NCBI GenBank assembly: GCA_017591395.1
Contig: WEDG01005537.1
Coordinates: 273,096 to 337,095 of the forward strand
Reading direction: 5' to 3'
DNA from: Schistocephalus solidus
Taxonomy: Eukaryota > Platyhelminthes > Cestoda > Diphyllobothriidea > Diphyllobothriidae
Length of the DNA: 64,000 nt
Made by a program: the position numbers and the translations under genes. The notes beneath the pieces are model-generated. The model made no database searches and was not told the origin of the DNA. It was given only the letters and a program-made list of their open reading frames with translations. Shown piece after piece: positions 1 through 13,800 of this stretch (within the stretch, counting starts at the first letter, position 1; each line of letters opens with the position of its first letter).

Positions 1-2289
1 GAAGAAGAACTCTGGTTTCGCCTGAGTTTTTTTGTGCCAATGGCCAAATAGACACAAGATATAAAAATATAGTGGGGAAATTACAACAAACGGTGAGTAG
101 TTACCTCGTTGTCCTGATTATCCAAACCGATATGAAAAATGGGGCCACACCCAGAAACGCGCTTCAGTATTTCCCGCTTAAGACGCTTCTGGGCGTCAAA
201 ATCGAGTTTGCTACAAAACAATATGCAGAAGAAAGGTACTCGTACTGAGTGCACCAAGGTAACCGGTCAAGAAATAACTGAGGTGTGCTGCCAGTATGGT
301 AAAACCACGCAAATTAGGTATGTTGCTGAACTGCATGTTAGCAGTTTATGAATATTATACGGTTATCTATCAGTAGCTGAAGGTTTCGGCTTAAATCGTG
401 AAATCAGCTTTCGGACTGGACCGATAAAGCTTCTTTCAGACTGATTTTCTCCAATTTAGCGATTAAATGTTGAAGAAATCTGCCAGAAAGCACAGGGCGA
501 ACGTATGGAGGCCCACTGATGAACCTAACCCCTCACAGCTGTGTCAGGCAACGGTAGGACATCGCCGAAACATGGATTTTAATTTTTAGGTAGTACCTCT
601 GCTGACAGTATGTCAAATCGTGCAACGCACGTATATAATTCAGTCCTTTAAAAAGGCACGTTAGAGGGGCATTTAATTTGTACAGACAGCGAATAAAATG
701 CGATTCGGCCATCGGTATTAAGAACTCTTTGCTAATCCGAAGTATGAAATACAAAAGCACACACAGCCATAGGACTTTCAGTTTTGACAACCCTCCTAAA
801 GAATTCCTGGAAAAGCTAGGCCTTCCAGAGGCGTGTTTGGCTATCACGCGTTTTTCCCCGTTCAAAAGCATGTAAAATGAGATGATTGTCAATCGGCTCC
901 TGTCATTTCACTAAATCTCTTCAAGACAAACCAATGGCAATTTTGGCAACTGATTTATTTCCAAGCACAATACCTATTGACTCAGCGAACAGATAACTAG
1001 TGCTGGTTGTTGCATCAACACTACGTTAATGGTCAGTACGAAATTGGAGCTTCAAAGTCGACTGGGTTTGCACCTCCATCGCGCCTAAACAACCTGGAGT
1101 CAGTGAAGCACTCGTCGTCGATATTAGGGCATTAACTCTAGCATGAGCATAACTCAAAGCGGGAAAGGGTTGACGTAAATATATAAAAAGGGTCATAGCG
1201 AAGAGATCTGTAGGGAAGTTATTCAAAATAAGATGGTAGTTCAAATGCAACAGCATCTTGCTCTGTCCGGTCAAGGATGAACATTTCATAAGGTGTATGA
1301 CGATACCCATGCAACATCCTTGCCAGCTGTTTTTTTTCGAGTTCACAAAGGCTTCGAATTTCCTCAAACTCATAGGGGCATCCTGAGAAACCTCACTCGG
1401 CCAGATACACAGCGGTTGATAAATTATAGGGAGTTAAATAACACGATGATCGAATTGCCAGTTTTCTACTAGGATAAAGTTTAAGGGCAACTAACATCTC
1501 TCGCGCAAGGCAAAGCTTACCGTGACTGCCATTTTTATGAGTCTTCGAATTGCATTTTGACCTGAACCAATGGCTCAGGCATTCGAGCTAGACGACGGCG
1601 AAGTTCTCGTGGGGCTCAAGAGATGTGTCCTCTTGATTGCGACATATTTCAGAAGTCAGTTCATTTATACTTTCCCTTGAGGCGTTGCAAGGAGTCTCGC
1701 ATAGCTGTAGGCGTTGCAACTGTCAACATACCTGAATACTGTGAAATTGTTTGCACGTGCTCCGTTGTCTTACTGCATGATTCCGCAGTTCATCCCGAGG
1801 CAGTCGTGATATTTTTGCTGACATGATAGACGAACCTCTATCAATTAGACAACGCAGTTCCAGTGTTATATGCCAGTGCAATTGTCCGTGTTCGAACTCT
1901 TTTCAGCCTCCATGGCATCTCCTTTTTGGACGAATCACTGGTCGACTACCCAATCACGTCCGCAGGACTAAGCGACGGACGTCAGCCTGTTATTATGTAC
2001 CTTCCAGCCTTTTTTTCCGGGGGTCTCCAATGCAACGAGTTCATTGGTTATCAATAGAGCAAGTGCACACGCTTTTAATTTTAGGGGCTGAGTTAAAAAT
2101 GCTTCGCTCTGCACAGGTGAGATCAACCAGCCGGCTACTGCATGGAAATTCGGCACCGTGAAAATGGTGTATAGCCAGTAAACAGGATGGGATGCAAGGT
2201 TTACGAACAGTAGACCCAATACCGAACGGCTGAGAGATATGGTTATGAACTAGAATTTGTAAAGCAGTGGACTTTGACCGCAGCGACGA
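1..2289. other. Unassigned sequence
   Basis: Only short ORFs on both strands (longest about 119 aa, 533-892 minus) with no motif I recognise and no convincing splice-bounded exon. Possibly eroded repeat or distal flank of the LEM gene. Confidence 0.4.
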
Positions 2290-2668
2290 TTTTTGCCGGT
2301 GTACCGTCCAACTTCATTATCAGCCATAGGAACAAAATCGAACGCCACAAAAAGGTCAATAAAACCCAAAGGGCCTTTGGTTGCCATTATGGTGGAGTTA
2401 ATGAATACGTCAGAGAGCCAGATTCTGTTAAAAACCCGACCTAGTTGGGTCTCGTCCTCAAATAGCTCACAATCTGAATTAATCTGCGAGTGGAGACAGC
2501 GAAGATCTTTGCAGCAATGTTGATGATACTTACGCCACGGCCGTTCTCACGAATCTCCTCATCCCTTTTCATGCCACAGATACGTGCGGCAGCAAATAGG
2601 GACTTACTCAGACTGAGCGCGGTCCAACAAACGCTTTTACTGAGCCTGTGTGACGTCCGTTCAGACAC
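2290..2668 (-). mobile_element. LINE reverse transcriptase remnant (RTE-like)
   Basis: The minus strand encodes GRGVSIINIAAKIFAV, then LRTRPN and a stop. In another frame GFIDLFVAFDFV follows, matching NYRGISL-INIAAKIFA, RTRPNQAGF and CFIDFxxAFDSV of flatworm RTE-type LINE RTs. Several frameshifts and stops make it a fossil. It lies about 2 kb downstream of the LEM gene, in the same orientation. Confidence 0.7.
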
Positions 2669-4741
2669 CAGAAGTATGGGTCTGTCGCCGACATTGGGAG
2701 GGATGCCAGGACGACCAACGAAGCGAAGGGTACACTTGCGTCATCATTTTTACACCTTTTCGACGATGTCTCCATAAAATAGGTACTTAATAAGGTGTGC
2801 GTTTGCGATCCGCCTGTGACCGTCTCATCAAAATTGAACGCACTTTAAAATAACATAGACGCTGAGCACACCATTTTTGGCTGCCCCTTTTAGACGACTA
2901 GGTTAAAATGCTTCAGCTTTCTCGTGGCGTTTTAATAACCCCCATCACCCCTCCTCACGATTCCGCTCTAAGTAGAAGCATTGCCAACATAACCACGTGA
3001 TAATTCTTGATTTATTGTTGAGATGACGCCATGTCGGTTCGAAAGTGAATATTGAAACCTGGCGACGTCCTGACGAGTGTCCTGGTAACAATTTATCGCC
3101 AATTTTGATATTCCTAGAAATGCCGTTTTCCCGCTATGAGGATTTGTCTACATTTGAGTGTATTTGCGGTTATTTCACATTTGGTTCACTTAGGAACGGA
3201 AAGACCTAGACTCCACCGCATTTCTGCATCAGATTAAGTGTGTAATAGACAGTGGCCGGAGAAGACGCCATGTACCCCGACCTTGAGTGAGATGACCACA
3301 CATATGCAATATTGATCCATCAGCTGGGTAGTTCATAATAACACCTGATCGGTACTCTAGGCAGGTATCTATCAGCACCGTGGAGAAAGCGAAGTGGGAG
3401 TGTAGACATCCGTTCGACGAGGAGCACCACTGCTGTCCTCAAGAGGGCACCTTGGTGATGTGAGCGTGAATTTTTAAAGTGAAACCAATGAGAGTAGCAT
3501 GTGTCACACTCCTTCTCCCCAAATCCTCACCACACTTAAATGGCAAGGTGACTGGGTGCATGTTCGGCGGTTGACGAGATCACTCAACCCTGCTCCACTC
3601 AATTTGGTGGGGATCACTTATATGCTCCACCCTCTCGTCCCGCCCCTGGGCATGATATGGGAAAAGAAAACACCCATAAAGCCGACGGATCTGCTCTAAA
3701 TTCGAGGTAAATAGGGGTTGGGGTTAAGGTTAAAGTTTAGGCTAGTATAACGATTAGGACATGGGAATATTTGCCCTTCGTGGAATTTACCATAAGGTCA
3801 CCTGTATAACGTGGGAGACACTTCTTATTTCTATTCCTGAGATAAGCAATTCCGATCCTCCAGCTACCCCGAAGGTTTTCGGGGTCGACCAGTTGTTGAT
3901 GCAGTAGTTGTATGGCTACTTACGCGAACATGTTTGAAAAACCGATTTTCAGCAGTATTTCTCACTGTCCAGTTACGTTCAAGGTCATGAGAAAATTTGT
4001 GAGGTCGACAACGGTATTGTAAATTTCCGTCTCAATTCTTTATATATCTTGAAATTACCAAGCAGCACGCACAACTTATAAGATTGTAAACTCTGACTAC
4101 GAAACCTGCATTGCGTTACTGAAAGAAGTCCTTGTTTCAGGAGAAGATTTTGGTACGTGGTTATAAAGAATCTTGACTCTAGGACAAAATATGAACGATT
4201 CTATTCGGACCAGGAAAATAAGTCGCGAGCCCATGCATGCAATCACGTGGTGAGAAGTAATTGATAACTGAGAAATGATATCAGTAAAAATAACAGTAGA
4301 AAGTTAAAGGTTTAATTTACGGCACATTCGTCTTTGTCATTCAATTATACAGCCCAATTAATGTGGTCTTGCATATAATCCGAGTGGCAACCTGGTTTCC
4401 GTGAAAATCTGATTCTTCCTGCGCGGATCAGGCATGTTGCGCGCGTAGACGGGCTGCTTAGCCTTGTCATCCACTACACCCGATCCCACCACCTCTAGCC
4501 TTCCTAACTCTGTTCAGATACCAGGTCCATGTGGGTGATGGAGGAGAGAATGCGGTAGATGCGTGCAAGTGTGCTAATCTCATAAACCAGTTTGCGCGCA
4601 TGTCACCGGCGCTGTGCCAACTTCGTGGAGCCCACGGCGGCTACCATATTTAACGGCCAGCAAAGTGAGAACTCTCAACCACAGAGGCTGGAAGGACCTG
4701 GGCCCTGTGGTTAGAGGGTAGTAACTAAAAAGGTCTATCAG
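2669..4741. other. Unassigned sequence downstream of the LEM gene
   Basis: Contains a degenerate telomere-like tract near 3,706-3,740 and an alternative 3' exon candidate near 4,560-4,721 minus. Otherwise no recognisable feature. Confidence 0.4.
3706..3740 (+). repeat. Degenerate telomere-like TTAGGG tract
   Basis: About 35 bp built of GGGTT, GGGGTTA, AGGTTA and GTTTAGG steps. It resembles decayed (TTAGGG)n, the animal telomere unit. Short and imperfect. Confidence 0.4.
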
Positions 4742-4886
4742 TCAAGCAAAGGTTGCATCTTGTCGGCTTCGATGACGCACGGGAGTTCTGCTCATCAATA
4801 AATCATGCCTCCTTAGGCTCGTTGGCAAGACTTCTTGATAAATTAGACATCTTTTTGGGGTGCTAACACTGTCTTGTGAAAACCGG
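4742..4886 (-). CDS. LEM gene candidate terminal exon 11
   Basis: After a 131-bp intron, acceptor CAATATGCCAG|CCGG gives a one-base start in phase with exon 10 and 47 open codons to TGA. The peptide (RFSQDSVSTPKRCL... to RQDATFA) is basic and Ser-rich and does not resemble the MAN1 RRM. A competing acceptor at 4,721 is also in phase and would read YYPLTTGPRSF onward. Which is used, or whether a more distant RRM exon exists, cannot be decided here. Confidence 0.35.
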
Positions 4887-7800
4887 CTGGCATATTGCCA
4901 ACGGATAAGGAAAGTCGAAGGGAGTTCAATGAAATGAGGGAGATGATATTATCGGGCAGTCACATGCCACCCACAAAGCCAAATGTGCAGACCAGAGATA
5001 AATAACAGATGACTCACTCCATTGTAAACATGTTGCGAATCTTCAGACATTCCGTAGGTGGAACAGTGAACGGCAATCTTTGTGTTTGGTCCAGAAGGGC
5101 TGTGAGAATAAGTAAAAGGAGTTATGAGTAAGGAACCATCAACAGCCTCTCCGCGCAACCATAGTCAAGTAATAAGAAAGCCTTCCATGAACAGAGCCGG
5201 AGGGGGGAGGACGGGGGAACAGTAACTTTGCCCAGCGGTTGCCAGGGTGACAAAAAACCACACAAAACAGGCAGAATCTTGTAAGATTACCCGAAACCAG
5301 TAAAACCGAAAGTCTCTAGGACTTTCCTATTATCAGTTTTTCTAGCCCCTAAAAATTCGCACTTCAACTGACTTATGGCTTAACGCCAGGCGGAAAACCA
5401 AGATCATACAAACACACTAAATGAGCGGACCAGAGACAAGAAAAATGCATCAAGCCTTAACAAAAAAGTTTGAGAGCCGGCAGGGCACCTAGGTAGCAGT
5501 ATTCTGAATCGGACCTTATCAGCAGTTGTGATAACCAGGACAAAAAGTGAGCCATATAATATTTTTTAGCTTCGTTAGAGCGGTAGCAAATCCAACTTTC
5601 GAGTAGACTGACGTTCAAGACTGTATCAGCCGGTTCTACTTCAATCCAAACAAATGTAGCAGGAAGCGTCGTTTAGGTGTTTTTGAAGTTAAACCTAAGT
5701 ACTCTGTTATAAGTTAAAAAAATTCAGACTTGGAAGAACTATAACACGAGCTGTTAAAGATTTGTGTGCACTAACAACCGGAAAAGGCTAAGAACAAGAA
5801 CTAACGATCAACTAAGGCCGGAATACCTAGTTTCTTTATGAAAGTATTATGCAAACATCGGTGTCAGAAGAAAGTTGATCAAACTTGGTTAAGCATCGCC
5901 AGCCTGTGCGAATCGACAAGGGTGTGAGAGGGGTCTCGGTATTCAAGATGTATTGCGCACATTTGAATCGAATATGAACACGACCTAAGACCTACACCCA
6001 AAATGTGCATGTTCAAAAAGGAGCGGATGGCAGCAAAATCCCCGCCCCAGCGATAGTGAACTTTCTGATCGATTTCCAGCGGTGGGTTGCTCCGTAACTG
6101 CACCATCCGGGGGACTGCCAGCGGGAAAATAAACCATTGTCAAGGTATAAATTTAGCTGTGGCATGCACGAGGAAGTATCTCGTTCGTTCTGCCACTCCT
6201 TTTGGACAGTAGTGACCTACAAATGATTTGAGAGATCGTGAGACCTTGCACTGCGTCAACCTCTCTCGTTCTGTTCAAATGATAGGATGATTGGAGCTTC
6301 TGGCTAGATACTCACCCCTTCCCCCATCATGTGCACCAGAGACGAGCTGATTTATCGCAAGAACCGAGCCAGACTATGCGCGCCTACCTGAGCGTATGCG
6401 TTCAAGGTGCACGGACGAGTACACGAAAATCGGCGCAAGGTTACATAAACTCCAGACCAGTCAAATCAGTCAACTGTTAAGTGCACGCTGGAAGAAGAGA
6501 ACGCGAGATGTCTAGACACTCGTGTGTTGTTTACTCCCTCTCTATCAAACAACAGTTGAGAATTCGATTGTTAGAATATAGAGTAAAGACCCACTCGGCA
6601 GCAACATTATAGTCGTTGATGCGAGCCATACATAATCAATCAGCACCTGGTTCTTTCGGGAACTTCGGGCGGAGCATTGTAGACGACAGTTTAGATCCTA
6701 CTAACGATTATCATATAAGAATTTAGGAGAGCTTTCAAAGCAACAGGAAATAATACGCAAATCACCCAAATACCCGGACCTCACGATTGGAAATACTACT
6801 AAACAGTCGTGTTGACCACGAAGGAGCCTCACTGGGCAGCTCTGAGTAAAGGTGGTACGCTAATGACGCTGAACTCTTGGTAGCGTTGGCCTAAGGATCA
6901 GCACCAAGGAATACGCGCAGTCGCCAGACAGGGCTTACTCCAAAACGAGAGCTTGAACCTGTCGCCTAAATTACGTTCAGGGATGCAGTAGTCAGACAGT
7001 TGAAGCCCAAAAACTACTAAGCGAAGTGTCGGCCTAAAAAATCCAAAAAGTAAACCTAAACAAAAATAAATAGAAAATGTGTACAAAACTGTGCAAATCG
7101 TGCACAGTTGCAAAGTAAAACGGGCGAATATGGGCGCAAAAGGTTATGTAACCATGTACATGTATGAACGTTCTCCCTTGGTTCGAACCGCAATGGACCG
7201 AGGATGATCTGGACATATATTTCCGCCTTTGAAATCCCTCAACGGACTCTGCAATCAGCAAGGGAGAATCTGGCTGATTCATGTGACCTCCGAAATGCCC
7301 CCCCGTTGGACCCCCTCCCAAGGGCGACAGTTTTTTTCTCCTAAATATCACCGGGCGTTTTTTTTCACTGTCTGCTCATTTTCAACTATGTTCCACTATG
7401 TTGGCCTCGCCAACATATCGAGATACTATTTTTTTCGATACCACAACTCGCATGTACAAATAGGGAATTCAAAGGTGACTCACCTACATCTCCCTCAAAT
7501 ATACTGATACTGATACTGAACCCAACTTATACATGTTTTTTTTAAGCCCAACAGTCGGAAGAATTCACGAATGACGATTTAAACATTTCGCGATTTTAAA
7601 ACGCCATCAGTACAATAAATCAGGCATTGCAGTAGTTGCAGAGTTTGCTTGGCTAAGAGGTACCGAGTAAAAATAACCACTTGTATGAGATATGCATATT
7701 TATTGCGCGGTCTTAGACTTAAAGGGAGGTGGTATGTGTGTTGAAAAATAAGAAAACATTAACATTGGAAAAAGAAAATGCTCCTGGGCGTAATCGATCG

Positions 7801-10800
7801 TGAACGATTTCTACAACGCAAAATTTCAGAATAGACGGACTGTTGTCGGAAGCAAGAATTAACGTCTCCCAAAGCATAGCGACGGTCACTCATTGCAAAA
7901 GATGAGATATCTTTCCTGTTGGAGGAGAGGGGGAAGAAATCGAGAAAAGTACACGGCGAGTAAACCGTTGTGAGATTCCACCCTTATGGTACAAGGCAAA
8001 ATGAGATCCTACGGCGATTTGAACGCAGATAATGATGTCGGTTGAGGCAATTTATCATACAAGCTGTTAGATTTGACGTCCACCTCTTAATGACATTCGC
8101 TGTTCGTTTTCAAATACTTTTTGGTTTGCTGCTCAATACCAGATTGGCTTAGAGTTTGGGGTGGTAGTTGAGACTGTATCCCCATCGCCAGTACCAGCTG
8201 GGAGAGTCGGCAGTGGGCGAGGGGACCGCAGATGCGTTGGATGGAAATAGGGAAGTACTGCGGTTTCTGGTGGAGGTAAATAAGGGACGCGAATGAGCAT
8301 ATGCAGGCACAGAGGGGGATGAGGGGGGATCACCGTAGGACGGGTAGTTAGAAGCTGAAGGAGGATGCTGTGCGCCCGTGACGGGGGAACACTTCGACAG
8401 GCTTCGGGAGGAAAGACAGCTCAGCTTACCAGATCCCTGCCAGCCACTGCCGCCCTGCCACTGCCAGGTCTCGCCGACACCACGCCACTCCTGCACCAGA
8501 ATACAGCCCTCCACTAGGTGCACGTGCTGCTCTAACTCGGACCACAGGTCATCAACACTGAAATATTAAAAAAAAACAGGTAGCTTGAAGTCTGCGGTGC
8601 TACGCTATCAGCATGACATTCGTAGCAGATGCATGAATAAGAAACCAGCTCCGAAACCGAATGAGGACAGTTACGAAAGGATGAACTAGAGTTGACGAAT
8701 CTCGTCAAATTTCCGATCCTGTAACCCGACCAAGTTACCGATTTTTGGCAACTTAACATTTCAGTAAAATGAACTTATTACCTGACCTACGATGTCCCGA
8801 CCGGGATTCATGCCACGCGTTTTGGACATTAGTGACCTACAAATGACTTGAGTGATCGTGAGGGCTTGCAATGCTACCTTTTCTTTAGATATAGCAACTC
8901 TAGAGAATTTCTTATGGTTCGCCTGATTTAATCGTTGTTCCTGATTTGTTCCACATAAGACGGTTTAGGCAAAGGTACTAATGAGACGCCTTCAATTTGC
9001 TCATGATTTATCGAACTAAAAGGCTCGAGAAATTGTTTGGAAAAGTAAGAAAATAAAATAAATTGGAAAGGTTTGCACACAATGCAGAAGAATTAATTGT
9101 GCTTTAAGACTCCAGTAAAAGTGGACGGATGCAACACTGAGAAATACAAATTTAAATAACTAAATTCGTTTAGAACAAATTAATTTAGACAGAATAACCT
9201 TGACGACAAACACGGGGAAATTCAACTGGTAATTCGGGTCAAGTTTCCCACTCAGCCTACTGCAGCTAATGAAATTCAGAAATTCTGATACAGTAAGCTG
9301 ACTGCCCAAGCAGGATTTCCTGAGCAACCACTCCAGAATTCACCAGATAAATACTACACTAACTTCACTAAAAGGTGATCTTGAAAGAGTTAAATAATTA
9401 ATTTAATCCAATTATGAAAAACTCGGTGGCCCTACAGTAAACACTCCAAAGACGAAACCCCCGCGTATGCAGACTATGATGATGGCTTTACCAAGATACA
9501 CGGCAGTTAATTCATTGTTTCCAACGATGTCCACCGTGTTCCTCAAAGAAAGGTTGGCGCACGGACGATGCATTTTGCAGCATCAACCACATGCTCTCCT
9601 CCCTCACTCACCTGGGTACGATGGCAGGGGGGCAGGAGGCAAGATCGGACGTATGTGCTGGGCACGGCATAGGCCTGTACCTAGGCTTGCCATCACCCTC
9701 CCATCCCCTAAGTGTGCAACTTGCTATGGATGCACATCTTCAATAACCCCTCCCGCGCCCTCATCTGGTCCCGACGGTGGGCTAGCATATATACTGCGTG
9801 GCCGGTTGTGCGGGCAGACCAATATACACAATGACATCGTTATACGGATGTGAAGAACCCCTTATAAATACGGTTTCTAAATCTGGGCGCATTCCTGCAT
9901 TCGGATAAGCTGAACCGAGACGAAGAACGGATATCTAGCTAATGGCAGAAACTGTGGGCACAGATAGCGCTAAGACCATTGTCTTGACCGGATGAACCTT
10001 GCGAATCGTGTGAGACACTACTAACAGACCGAATGAAAAACCCTATCAGACTTATTTAGGAAGTCTGTCCGGCAGTCAGGCGCAGGAACGCGACATCCGG
10101 CAATGACATTCTAATGTGATAGGACGGGGGAGCGGGAAAATGACTGGTCGGTCGACGGCGGCCATGCGAAACAAACAAAGAACAGATATCATCAAGCCTT
10201 CGTGGACCGATGACTGTGTTCGTCAGACGGCGGAAGCTAGCTCATTATGCTAAGACAGTTCACTGTATATCAGGAAGGACATGAAGCAAGTGAACAAAGT
10301 GTTGCATAAAAAGGTGTCGGCATTACCCAGTTGTAACAGACTGTTGTGAGGTATGCGGTTCCTGGACCAATTCGGTGCATGAAAAAAACCTGGTATAATT
10401 TATTAGATTTCATTCTATCGGTTAAGCTGAAACTACAAGTGTTAAGCAGTAAGAAGGCCCAACGGACGGCTACGTAGACAAAAACTGACGAAATGGAGGA
10501 ATCATCACCAGTTTATTTGCGACCTAGAGGCAGACACTGGCTGGAACTTTAAGGAGAAAAATATAAGCGCACAGGCTGGTGACGGAACAGGATTAGAGCT
10601 GAATCTCTTGTCAACATTATCCCATCAGTGCGTTGGTCTGCCAAAGATGGAACCTTCCTCCCAGCCCGAGACAAACGCATTCGACTGCCATACAGGTCAT
10701 AAGTACCGCTCATTTGCTGTTGTTGATCTTCCTGTCCAGACACAACAGCAGCAGGCTCCATCAGAAAAACGCTAAGGTCGGCAAACTTTAAGTGCATGAA

Positions 10801-13800
10801 GCAAAACAATAATGTTTGGATGGAAAACAGAAGTATCGTGGATTTCAAACTCAGTTGGTAACCAGCACAGTGAGTAAGTTGTCTGTTATCGACGACCAGA
10901 CAGAAACGATGATTTAGACGAAAATTCTCATCACTTACATGAAATTCCGGTAAATAGGGATATTTGGCCACTCTAAACTGCGTCTCGTACAATTACAGAG
11001 TGGTTTCATATAAGCGCTCGGAATAAAATGGTAAAAAGCGAAGCAACAGATGAGCCAGTTTCACTAGAACGCGTGAACGTGAGCTGTTCCAGCAAATAGA
11101 ATAGACAGGCGTTACAGGGATCTCAAAATGACCCCCAGATTATTTAGGGATGCAAGCAGAAACTAGGTGCAGTATTCGAAAGAGGAAGAAAACTTGACAA
11201 ATGTTGAGAACGCAGAACCTACTCTGAATTCGAACGACGTAGAGTGGAGCGGATGGTAGACACGGGAACGTATGGCGGCTCCATTTGGTTGACCTCACGA
11301 TTCTTCAGTTGCTGCTGTAGGATGTCTAAACGCATTCGGAAACTTCGTAAGCGCTCCGTAAGACCGAAAACAGCACACGTAAAATGCTTAACCAGTAAAT
11401 GTTCCGGAATACCCCGGCTTCATCAGTATAATCAGAGTACGACAGAAAGGCACAGACATAGAGCTTACTACTGACAGTGACGGTGAAAAAGTGGACGAAA
11501 GACTAGTAGCCGAAAGTGCTGTTTGACGTAGACCAGATTTTTAAAAAAATTAACAGATCTGGTGTGATAACCGTATTGGTCACTTGGTTAAAAGATTCCC
11601 CTCAGTGACCTTGCTGGCAACGCAAGCATAAATTTATTACAGGCAAAATATAACACACGGTAGCTGAGACTTGCTTACTAAGGGGGCGAACCATAGCAAA
11701 CAAACATCTGGAGTTAGTAAGACATTTAGGTTTCCAGTCTACGTCAAACTTCGGTAAAAAATCTGCTACTCAGAAAACGAAAGATGAGCAACAGGGAGGC
11801 GCATAAATTTAATTCAAGAAATTGCCAACGAATGAGAAGCGTTGCAGGAGGATATAATAGTCGGCGCTAGCCGAGCTACTATTACTGTGTAGACGGTTCC
11901 CCAGAAGGCATAGTGTCCAAAAGGCCCAGGAGAGAGAATTTACTAAATGTCAAGGCAAAGGGGACCAGGAACATTGTGGAGCCATTTTACGACACCAAAA
12001 TTGTAAGACAATTATAAACTCGCCTATCATAAACCCAAGAATAAATACAAAATATACCGTATTTTACAGAACAACTTGGAACAGGAAAATACAATCTTAG
12101 AAGGATGTAGGTTACGAACTGAATGGTTGGTGGTTGGACGTCATAAGCAGCCATCTTTGCTAGAGATATTGAAGGAGAGCAGAGGATTCAGTCTCCCCAA
12201 ACAAGCAAACTGCCCAGGTTACCCACAGATAGCTTACGAGGAAAATTTACTCATATGTAGTGCCTAAATGGTTTGCCGGGCAAACAGCGACATCCAGCAA
12301 TCGATTCAAAAATAGCACGATCGACCAACGCTAAGAAGCACATACGCCGCACGAACGTCTGGTTCTGGTTGTTCGTCATAAATACAAAAAACCAGACACC
12401 TATGTTCATAATCCTTGCTTAGCAAGAGCAGACAACTGACAAGTGGACATGCCTGTTACTTGGTGAACCAGTTCGCGGATGCGAGAAGCGCGCCTATCCC
12501 GTTGGCGCTTGTTCGACTGACGAAATCGGTAGACGGCAAAAATGCATAGTCCGACGACGGTAAAAATAAACAGAACCCAGAGGAGAGTGGCCAAGAGACG
12601 AAGGAAGGAAAAGAAGAGCAAGCGGAGGCGGCATCTTCCGGGTATGTAGGGTTGAAGACTTTCCAGCTCGAAGATTTCCTTATAGGCACTAAAATTAGCA
12701 GTGAAGTGAATTAAACAGGGTTGAAAGTCTGGAGTGGAAACTAGTCCTGGACGCGCTCAATTCAGCATCACCTAATAAATCGGAATACAAGGTTTCGATT
12801 TAGTAAAAACATTTCAGAAAGCCCTCATTATTGTACCAGAAGAGATATCCGTTACATCCAGCCTTTCGAAGAAATGCGAAGGCCGACAATTCTGTACGTG
12901 CTGTGCATCGTTTTGACTAAACTGGTACACGAATTCAATGCAAACACATGCACTGCGCCCCATGAACGTATGCAGGTCTGCCAAGCAGGTCATGAAACAA
13001 GGTTACAGGAAGAGACCATCGCAAAAGAATCAAGTAGAACGTATCCTAGAAAACTTCAATTCTCTGAAATAACACGGCGAAGGAAAGAAAAAGTGAGATT
13101 TGGAACAGTCAATAATTAGTTGGTAAGGATTGCTTATATGACCCCCAAAGCAGGACACGGGAAAAGGAGCAGCCGCCTGGGTAATAAAGGCGGACCTGTG
13201 GGTAATTCGCAGAGGGTTAAATATTCTCATGCGCTAACACTAACGTTGGCCCTTATATAAACCCAAATAGTAGCTCTAATAATAACCCTAACGCTTATAT
13301 CATAATTAGTACTAACCCTAACCTTAACCCTAAATTTCACCATAAAACTAGCCATAATTTTTCTGGACTTTGGCGCAAAGCAAACCGCCTAGCGGGCGGT
13401 TCCTGTTCTCATCTCCTGCTTAGGGGTCCATAAAAGTACTCCTTACCCAGCACTAAAACCTATTTTATGACAACAATGAAGGATAAAAACAAGGAAAACT
13501 TTCGAAGAACTGCTAAGTATTTTAGCCATGTGATAAGAAGTTGGAAGCCATATTCTTCAACTGACAGAGTTTGATCTGCACGAATCACCAAGTTGAAGAA
13601 ACCATGTAACTCTATCCTATTTGACAGCGCTTATCGCCTTCAACTTTAGACCGGTGGATACAAACTTAACGACCGCCGCATGGCAATAAACTTCAATAAA
13701 TTTGGGATGTACATCGAAGTGGCATATCAGTTGGAACCTTAGGAACTGAAAGCATTCCATGGCATAAGTGAACGTGAGACAAACCCGGGGTCATCCCCGT

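Noticed and set aside
7175..7190. GGTTCGAACC, a T-arm-like palindrome
   Set aside because: No acceptor, D or anticodon arm could be built around it; a chance match.
7034..7351. 105-codon minus-strand ORF
   Set aside because: No motif, and the true continuation of the LEM gene (CLKIRNMF) lies further downstream at 5,018-5,099.
10549..10992. 147-codon minus-strand ORF, considered as an extra LEM exon
   Set aside because: Exons 8 and 9 already join in phase without it, and its QEDQQQQ segment matches nothing in the LEMD2/LEMD3 tail.
12456..12689. 77-codon minus-strand ORF starting MPIRKSSS
   Set aside because: Out-of-frame shadow of LEM exon 7.
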